Shown: in pieces, positions 7,235-12,419 of the stretch
How positions within the stretch are numbered: position 1 is the first letter of the stretch
Layout of the letters: the number at the start of each line of letters is the position of its first letter
Source of the DNA: Citromicrobium sp.
GTDB taxonomy: Bacteria; Pseudomonadota; Alphaproteobacteria; Sphingomonadales; Sphingomonadaceae
Direction of reading: 5' to 3'
Assembly (NCBI GenBank): GCA_003248395.1
Contig: QFNA01000123.1
Span: 1 to 16,120, forward strand
Length of the DNA: 16,120 bases
The notes under the pieces: generated by a model
Told to the model about the DNA's origin: nothing
What the model saw: only the letters and a program-made list of their open reading frames with translations
Databases searched by the model: none
Made by a program: the position numbers and the translations under genes

Positions 7235-8758
7235 ATGACTTCAGATCGCCGTACATTCGCGATTATTTCGCACCCCGACGCGGGTAAGACCACGCTGACC
7301 GAGAAGCTGTTGCTGACCGGCGGCGCGATCCATCTTGCGGGCGAGGTCAAGGCGCGCGGGCAGGCGCGGCGGGCGCGGTCGGACTGGATGAAGATCGAGC
7401 AGCAGCGCGGGATCTCGGTGACCAGCTCGGTCATGACTTTCGAGCGCGACGGCATAACCTTCAACCTGCTCGATACGCCGGGGCACGAGGACTTCTCCGA
7501 AGACACCTATCGCACGCTGACCGCAGTCGACAGCGCGATCATGGTGATCGACGCCGCCAAGGGGATCGAGCCGCAGACACGCAAGCTGTTCGAAGTCTGC
7601 CGGTTGCGCAGCGTGCCGATCATCACCTTCGTCAACAAGGTCGACCGCGAGGGCCGCCCGGTCTTCGAACTGCTCGACGAGATCGCCGACATGTTGGCGC
7701 TGGATGTCAGCCCGCAGATGTATCCGGTGGGGATGGGCGGCGAGTTCCAGGGCATCCTCGATTTCGCCAGCGGCGATGTGGTGGTGCCCGAAGGACCGTC
7801 GAAGGAATTCAAGGGCAAGCGGGTAGCCGATTTCGACCTGCCCGAAGCGGTGGCCGAGAATGTCGAGCTGGCGCAGATCGGCTATCCCGAATTCGATCTC
7901 GAGGCTTATCGCAATGGCGATCTCACCCCGGTCTATTTCGGATCGGCGCTGAAGAATTTCGGCGTGGTCGAACTGATCGAGGCGATTGCGCAATATGCCC
8001 CGCCGCCGCGTCCGCAGCCCGCTGGCGACGAGCAGATCAGCCCGGATCGCGACGAGGTGACCGGCTTCATCTTCAAGGTGCAGGCCAATATGGACCCCAA
8101 CCACCGCGATCGCATCGCCTTCATGCGGCAGGTGTCAGGTACCTTCAAACGCGGCATGAAGCTGACGCCTTCGGGCCTCGGCAAGCCGGTGGCGATCCAT
8201 TCGCCGATCCTGTTCTTCGCGCAGGATCGCGAGGTGGCCGATACAGCGGAGCCGGGCGATATCATCGGCATTCCGAACCACGGCACGCTGCGCGTCGGCG
8301 ATACGCTCAGCGAGAAGAACCAGGTCCGCTTTACCGGCCTGCCCAACTTCGCGCCGGAAATCCTGCGCCGTGTGGCGCTGGTCGATCCGACCAAGACCAA
8401 GCAGTTGCGCAAGGCGCTCGACGATCTGTCCGAAGAGGGCGTGATCCAGGTGTTCTACCCGGAAATCGGCGGGCAGTGGATCATCGGCGTGGTCGGCCAG
8501 TTGCAGCTCGACGTGCTGATTTCGCGGCTGTCCGCGGAATACAAGGTGGAGGCGAAGCTCGAAGCCTCGCCGTTCGCCACGGCGCGCTGGATCAAGGGCG
8601 AGGAAAAGGCGCTGAACGAGTTCGAGAAGTTCAACCTCTCCAACCTCGCCAAGGACCGCGATGGCGACCTGGTGTTCATGGCCAAGAGCCCGTGGGACGT
8701 GAACTACCAGGAAGAGAAGAACCCGGACCTCATGTTTTCGGCGACCAAGGAGCGGTGA
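7235..8758 (+). CDS. prfC: Peptide chain release factor 3 (RF3)
   Basis: This is a 507-residue translational GTPase that removes RF1/RF2 from the ribosome after peptide release. G1 is HPDAGKTT (13-20), the switch I region is QQRGISVTSSVM, G3 is DTPGHEDF (80-87) and G4 is NKVD (134-137). RF3-specific segments follow: EDTYRTLTAVDSAIMVIDAAKG, FKVQANMDPNHRDRIAFMR, GIPNHGTLRVGDT, TGLPNFAPEILRRV and the C-terminal domain to the end. The frame is open back to 7163 but that part overlaps the previous gene, and MTSDRRTFAIISHPDAG from ATG 7235 matches the family. It is about 20 residues shorter than E. coli RF3, mainly at the N-terminus and after the G domain, with no sign of a frame break. The ribosome binding site is weak, and coupling to the upstream gene (1-nt gap) is likely. 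Confidence 0.95.
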   Translation: MTSDRRTFAIISHPDAGKTTLTEKLLLTGGAIHLAGEVKARGQARRARSDWMKIEQQRGISVTSSVMTFERDGITFNLLDTPGHEDFSEDTYRTLTAVDSAIMVIDAAKGIEPQTRKLFEVCRLRSVPIITFVNKVDREGRPVFELLDEIADMLALDVSPQMYPVGMGGEFQGILDFASGDVVVPEGPSKEFKGKRVADFDLPEAVAENVELAQIGYPEFDLEAYRNGDLTPVYFGSALKNFGVVELIEAIAQYAPPPRPQPAGDEQISPDRDEVTGFIFKVQANMDPNHRDRIAFMRQVSGTFKRGMKLTPSGLGKPVAIHSPILFFAQDREVADTAEPGDIIGIPNHGTLRVGDTLSEKNQVRFTGLPNFAPEILRRVALVDPTKTKQLRKALDDLSEEGVIQVFYPEIGGQWIIGVVGQLQLDVLISRLSAEYKVEAKLEASPFATARWIKGEEKALNEFEKFNLSNLAKDRDGDLVFMAKSPWDVNYQEEKNPDLMFSATKER

Positions 8759-8807
8759 GGCGAGCGGTGGGCTTGCGGGTCATGTTGCAACGCGGCATGA
8801 GGCGCGC

Positions 8808-9743
8808 ATGACACTAACCGGCCCCACTTCGCAGACCTTCATTTCGCAGCGCCTCCGGCTCAACTATCTCGACTGGGGCAACCGCGGCAAGCCGCCGCTG
8901 GTGCTGGTGCATGGCGGGCGCGACCATGCGCGCAGCTGGGACTGGGTAGCGCAAGCATTGCGCGACGACTGGCACGTCGTGGCGATGGACCACCGCGGGC
9001 ATGGCGACAGCGATTGGGTGAGTGATGGCAATTACCACGCCAACGACATGGTCTATGACCTCGCGCAGCTGATCCACCAGCTGGGCGTGGGTCCGGTGAC
9101 GATCGTCAGCCACTCGATGGGCGGCAATATCGCGCTGCGCTATGCCGGGACCTTCCCCGACATGGTAACAAAGATCGTCGCCATCGAAGGCCTCGGCCCG
9201 AGCCCGCAGAAGCAGGCCGAAATGCGCGAGACCAGCTATCCCGAACGGCTCAACGAATGGATCGGCCAGAAACGCAAGGCATCGGGCCGCACCCCGCGTA
9301 AATACGAGAGCATCGAGGCGGCTTTCGCCCGGATGATCGAGGAGAACAGCTATCTCACCGAGGAACAGGCGCGGCACCTGACCGTCCACGGGGTCAATCG
9401 CAACGAGGACGGCACCTACACGTGGAAGTTCGATCCGCACCTGAATGTCTGGCCGGTCGAGGATATTGCCGACGAATTCCTGCACCAGACCTGGGCGGCG
9501 ATCAGCGCGCCGACGCTGCTGCTCTATGGCGCGGACAGCTGGGCCTCGAACCCGGAGGGCGACGGTCGGCTGGAGCATTTCGCCAATGCCGAGGTCATCG
9601 AGTTCGAGAACGCCGGGCACTGGCTCCACCACGACCAGTTCGACCTGTTCATGAAGACGATCCGGGATTGGCCGTGGGGCTCGATCGCAAGCGCGATCCG
9701 GAGCGGATCCTGTCGGTGCTGCACGAGATCGATGCCGACGTGA
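8808..9743 (+). CDS. Alpha/beta hydrolase with an aberrant C-terminal tail
   Basis: This is an alpha/beta-hydrolase-fold enzyme of unknown substrate. The oxyanion-hole region is HGGRDH (35-40), and DHRGHGDSD is at 61-69. The nucleophile elbow SHSMG has S103 in place, the acid is probably D243 (GADSWAS), and the catalytic histidine is H271 (AGHWLHH). The domain is complete to about residue 287 (FMKTIRD). The last 24 residues (WPWGS onwards, rich in Arg, Ser and Cys) are the next gene read out of frame, so the native stop has been lost. The real protein is probably near 290 residues. It starts 49 nt after prfC without a good Shine-Dalgarno. I cannot specify ester, epoxide or C-C substrate. Confidence 0.85.
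   Translation: MTLTGPTSQTFISQRLRLNYLDWGNRGKPPLVLVHGGRDHARSWDWVAQALRDDWHVVAMDHRGHGDSDWVSDGNYHANDMVYDLAQLIHQLGVGPVTIVSHSMGGNIALRYAGTFPDMVTKIVAIEGLGPSPQKQAEMRETSYPERLNEWIGQKRKASGRTPRKYESIEAAFARMIEENSYLTEEQARHLTVHGVNRNEDGTYTWKFDPHLNVWPVEDIADEFLHQTWAAISAPTLLLYGADSWASNPEGDGRLEHFANAEVIEFENAGHWLHHDQFDLFMKTIRDWPWGSIASAIRSGSCRCCTRSMPT
9658..9701 (+). other. Hydrolase/EEP junction with flanking direct repeat
   Basis: Hydrolase homology ends at about 9668 and EEP homology begins at about 9671 in another frame. The stop, spacer, start codon and first EEP strand expected between them are missing. CGATCCGG occurs at 9658-9665 and again at 9694-9701, spanning the junction. Confidence 0.65.
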
Positions 9744-10333
9744 TTGCGCTGCAGGAGGTCGACCGGCGGATCGGCGACCGTGCGACCACCATCCCGCGCG
9801 CCGAGATCGATGACACGCCGTGGCGGTTGGTCGAAGTGGCGCGGCGACCGAGGAGCATCGGCTGGCATGGCAATGCGCTGCTGGTGCGACGCGGATACGA
9901 GGTGCATTCGGGCGAATCGCTCGAGATGCCGACCATCGAGCCGCGCGGCGCGGCCTGCGGCGAGATTACTGTCGAAGGCCAGCGCATCCGCATCATCGGT
10001 ACGCATCTGGACCTGTCCGGGCTGCGGCGGCGGGCGCAATTGCAATCGCTGGTGGAGTTTGTCGGCGGATGCGAGGACTGCCCGACCGTCATCATGGGCG
10101 ATTTCAACCAGTGGGGTCGCCAGACCGGGGCCATGCGCGTGTTCGGTGAGGTTTGGCAGGTGGTGACGCCGGGCAAGAGCTATCCGAGCCGCCAGCCGGT
10201 CGCGACGCTCGACCGGATCGTGGCAAGCGAGCATTGGTCGTGCGTGGATGCCAAGGTCCACCACACCGGGCTTTCTTCCGTGGCTTCGGACCATTTGCCG
10301 GTGGTTGCGACACTGGAATTGAACAAAAAATAG
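9671..10333 (+). pseudogene. Endonuclease/exonuclease/phosphatase-family protein, 5' end missing
   Basis: The recognisable region starts at 9671 with AVGLDRKRDPERIL and runs to the TAG at 10331-10333, about 220 residues. EEP-fold metal-dependent phosphodiesterase motifs are present in order: ALQEVDRR (metal-binding Glu), WHGNALLVRRG, GTHLDLSG, MGDFNQW (metal-binding Asp) and SDHLPVV (catalytic His). Family members of this type normally begin with a strand such as ASYNIHK before VGLDR, which supplies an active-site Asn. That strand and any start codon are absent, and the frame upstream is only the shadow of the hydrolase. A GTG at 9674 could start a protein but would lack the first motif. Substrate (DNA, phospholipid or other phosphodiester) is unknown. 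Confidence 0.75.
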
Positions 10334-10354
10334 GCAGACGCCTATAATTTAGGC
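10319..10354 (+). promoter_or_regulatory. Possible sigma-70 promoter overlapped by ATAGGC palindromes
   Basis: TTGAAC (10319-10324) and a perfect TATAAT (10343-10348) are 18 bp apart. ATAGGC (10330-10335) and GCCTAT (10340-10345) make a perfect 6-bp palindrome inside the spacer and into the -10 box. A third TAGGC at 10350-10354 makes a second inverted pair with GCCTA (10340-10344). The arrangement looks like an operator over a promoter for glnK-amt. On the minus strand the same palindrome is followed by TTTTTT and could act as a weak terminator. Confidence 0.4.
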
Positions 10355-10453
10355 AATTATACTGCGTGGCAACGGGCGTGTGGCGCACTGCCCGGCCCGT
10401 CAGCGGGCGCCCTCTCCTCAGGTTTAGCACGTCTCTGCAGTCCATATTCCCGT

Positions 10454-10470
10454 TTGGCACGGTTCATGCT
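10454..10470 (+). promoter_or_regulatory. Sigma-54 (RpoN) promoter of glnK-amt
   Basis: TTGGCACGGTTCATGCT carries the -24 GG (10456-10457) and the -12 GC (10468-10469) at the exact spacing of the RpoN consensus TGGCACG-N4-TTGCW; only the first T of the -12 element differs. It places a transcript start roughly 40 nt before the glnK start. Sigma-54 promoters activated by NtrC are the standard control of glnK-amtB. No clear NtrC site was found, although GCCCG/CGGGC and GGCGC/GCGCC inverted repeats lie upstream near 10380-10412. Confidence 0.78.
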
Positions 10471-10508
10471 GCAGTTGCGAAGGCCGGCACCGGGACCGGC
10501 GGATAGCC

Positions 10509-10515
10509 AAGGGGT
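10509..10515 (+). promoter_or_regulatory. Ribosome binding site deciding the GTG start of glnK
   Basis: AAGGGGT lies six bases before GTG 10522. No ATG is available at this position, and the PII N-terminus MKFIIAVIKPFKLDEV fits exactly from this codon. Confidence 0.75.
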
Positions 10516-10521
10516 GAACGC

Positions 10522-10860
10522 GTGAAATTCATCATCGCCGTCATCAAGCCATTCAAGCTCGACGAGGTGCGCGAAGCACTTGGCGGCATCGGAGTGGCCG
10601 GAATGACCGTTACCGAGGTCAAGGGCTTCGGCCGCCAGAAGGGTCAGACCGAAATCTACCGCGGCGCCGAATATTCGACCAATATGCTGCCCAAGGTGAA
10701 GCTGGAAATCGCGGTGTCCGATGATCTGGCCGCGCTGGCGGTCGAGACGATCCAGCAGACCGCCAGCACCGAAGCCATTGGCGACGGGAAGATCTTCGTA
10801 CTCGATCTCGCCAGCGCGACCCGCATCCGCACCGGCGAAACCGGCGACACCGCGCTGTGA
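10522..10860 (+). CDS. glnK: Nitrogen regulatory protein PII (GlnK type)
   Basis: This is a 112-residue PII signal protein, the standard length, starting from GTG. It has MKFIIAVIKPFKLDEVREAL, then the T-loop (about 37-55, with the uridylylation site Tyr51 in GAEYSTNM), the B-loop region TIGDGKIF-like segment (EAIGDGKIFVLDL), and the C-loop (ATRIRTGETGDTAL). PII trimers bind ATP/ADP and 2-oxoglutarate and control nitrogen enzymes; GlnK plugs Amt channels when nitrogen is sufficient. It is assigned as GlnK rather than GlnB because the ammonium transporter follows 17 nt after the stop and a sigma-54 promoter precedes it. All key loop residues appear intact. Confidence 0.95.
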   Translation: MKFIIAVIKPFKLDEVREALGGIGVAGMTVTEVKGFGRQKGQTEIYRGAEYSTNMLPKVKLEIAVSDDLAALAVETIQQTASTEAIGDGKIFVLDLASATRIRTGETGDTAL

Positions 10861-10866
10861 CGGCTT

Positions 10867-10872
10867 GGAGGG
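10867..10872 (+). promoter_or_regulatory. Ribosome binding site deciding the amt start
   Basis: GGAGGG lies five bases before ATG 10878. A GTG at 10857 is in frame but overlaps the glnK stop and precedes the site, and ATG 10884 is 11 nt away. ATG 10878 is therefore preferred. Confidence 0.7.
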
Positions 10873-10877
10873 ACACA

Positions 10878-12156
10878 ATGACCATGGGTAAATTCATGCG
10901 CGCCGCCGCAACGGCAGCAGCCGCATTTCTCACCACCAATGCACTACACGCGCAGGAAGGCACCGAGGCGATCGCGCCGGTGCCCGATCCCGGAAACAAT
11001 GCCTGGATGATGACCGCGACCATCCTGGTGTTGCTGATGATCCTGCCCGGGCTGGCCCTGTTCTACGGCGGGCTGACGCGTGCCAAGAACATGCTGTCGA
11101 CCATGACGCAGATCGGCGCCACCGCAGCGCTGGCGATGATCATCTGGGTGATGTGGGGCTATTCGCTGGCATTTGGCGACACGACATACGACGGCGCGCT
11201 GGGTCTGTTTGTCAGCGGGGGCAGTTACTTCCTTGCCGGAACCGATGCCAGCAGCACGGCGGCGACGTTCACCAGCGCTGATCCTGGGCGCGACGGCCGA
11301 GCGGATGAAGTTCAACGCGGTGATGGCCTTCGTCCCGATCTGGCTGACGATCGTCTATTTTCCCATCGCGCACATGGTCTGGGGGGGTGGCGGCCTGCTG
11401 TTCGAGGACGGCGCGCTCGATTTCGCGGGCGGCACGGTGGTGCATATCAATGCCGGTATTTCGGGGCTCGTGCTGGCCTGGCTGCTGGGCAAGCGGCGCG
11501 GCTATCCGGCAGAGCCCATGCCCCCGCACAGCCTGACGCTGACCATGGTCGGCACCGGCCTGCTGTGGGTCGGCTGGTTCGGCTTCAATGCCGGGAGCGC
11601 GCTGGAGGCCGACGGATCGGCGGGGCTCGCCATGATCAACACCTTCGTTGCCACCGCAGCCGGAGCGCTGACCTGGATGGTGATCGAGCGCGGGGCCGGG
11701 CACAAGGGATCGGCGCTCGGCTTCTGTTCGGGCGTGATCGCTGGCCTTGTCGCCGTGACGCCTGCGGCGGGCAACAGCGGCCCGTTCGGCGCGATCCTGC
11801 TGGGTATCGTGTCTTCGGCCGTCTGCTATGTCTTCGTGGCGAAGGTGAAAACAAGGTTCGGCTATGACGACAGCCTCGACGCCTTCGGCATCCACGGCAT
11901 CGGCGGCATCGTCGGCGCGATTGGCACTGCGGTGGTCTACCAGCCGTTTCTCGGCGGACCCGGCGACGGATCGACCGCGCTGGGCACGCAGCTGTGGGTG
12001 CAGTTCTACAGCGTCGCCGTGACCATCGGATGGGCCGCGACCGGTACGCTGGTCGCTGGCGGAATCGTCAAGCGCCTGATCGGCCTGAGAGTGAGCGAAG
12101 AGGAAGAGGTCAACGGTCTCGACATCTCCGACCACGGAGAGCGCGCCTACAACTGA
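10878..12156 (+). pseudogene. amt: Ammonium transporter, broken by an internal deletion
   Basis: This is an AmtB/Amt-family ammonium channel of the inner membrane. Frame 1 gives a signal peptide (about 1-25, ending NALHAQ), then PGNNAWMMTATILVLLM, PGLALFYGGLTRAKNMLS and WGYSLAFGD, to TAATFT at residue 132. Homology then resumes in another frame near 11275 with ALILGATAERMKFNAV and continues through YFPIAHMVW, LDFAGGTVVHINAG (first pore His), GWFGFNAGSA, FGIHGIGGIVG (second pore His) and the GlnK-contacting tail ending HGERAYN. The missing stretch is where relatives carry the PEYVF...AFQ..FAAIT segment of a transmembrane helix, about 20 residues, including the probable outer Phe gate. As written, the channel cannot be made whole. 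It is cotranscribed with glnK and closed by the terminator at 12244-12277. Confidence 0.88.
11265..11284 (+). other. Deletion breakpoint in amt
   Basis: The frame with upstream homology ends near 11273 and the downstream frame starts near 11275. The perfect 8-bp palindrome CAGCGCTG (11273-11280) sits on the join. Total gene length (1279 nt) is not a multiple of three, consistent with a net loss of 3n-1 nt. Confidence 0.65.
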
Positions 12157-12165
12157 TCGCGAGCT

Positions 12166-12210
12166 TGGCCGGGCGGCCGTCCACCCTCCTCTCCCAAAGT
12201 CGCCCGGCCA
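12166..12210 (+). repeat. Long-loop inverted repeat after amt
   Basis: TGGCCGGGCG (12166-12175) and CGCCCGGCCA (12201-12210) are a perfect 10-bp inverted pair with 25 nt between them, starting 9 nt after the amt stop. There is no T-run, so it is not a typical terminator. It may protect the 3' end of the mRNA or be a minor repeat. Confidence 0.5.
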
Positions 12211-12243
12211 GACCATGTTCCACCTGCGAACACCGCCTAGCGA

Positions 12244-12277
12244 GGGCCGGTTTCCGTTACGGACCGGCCCCTTTTTT
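12244..12277 (+). terminator. Intrinsic terminator of glnK-amt
   Basis: GGGCCGGT (12244-12251) pairs perfectly with ACCGGCCC (12263-12270), with an inner CCG/CGG pairing around TTA, and is followed by CTTTTTT (12271-12277). Confidence 0.9.
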
Positions 12278-12285
12278 GCCCACCG

Positions 12286-12406
12286 GCCTGTGACTCAAAA
12301 GTTACGCGTTGCTGGCAAAATATTGCGCACGAGTGAATAGACCTTGCGTCTAGTAAACCTAAAGGTGCATTTACTTGAACCGCAGACGAGGCGCGATGCC
12401 TCGCGC
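12286..12406 (+). promoter_or_regulatory. Control region of the TonB-dependent receptor
   Basis: This AT-richer stretch between the amt terminator and the receptor must hold the receptor promoter. Two dyads are visible. GTGACT (12291-12296) and AGTTAC (12301-12306) form a near-palindrome with one G-T pair. AGTAAA (12352-12357) and TTTACT (12370-12375) are a perfect 6-bp inverted pair 12 nt apart, ending 44 nt before the start codon. Candidate -35 boxes (TTGCTG 12309, TTGCGC 12323, TTGCGT 12344) have no convincingly spaced -10. No Fur box was recognised. Confidence 0.3.
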
Positions 12407-12416
12407 GGAGGAGAGG
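12407..12416 (+). promoter_or_regulatory. Strong ribosome binding site deciding the receptor start
   Basis: GGAGGAGAGG lies three bases before ATG 12420 with its core GGAGG about 8 nt away. The frame is open back to 12375, but that extension (MNRRRGAMPRAEERI) lies upstream of this site and lacks signal-peptide character. Confidence 0.8.
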
Positions 12417-12419
12417 ATT

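Noticed and set aside
7163..7237. Upstream extended start for prfC
   Set aside because: The extra 24 residues overlap the preceding membrane-protein gene and have no RF3 similarity. ATG 7235 fits the family.
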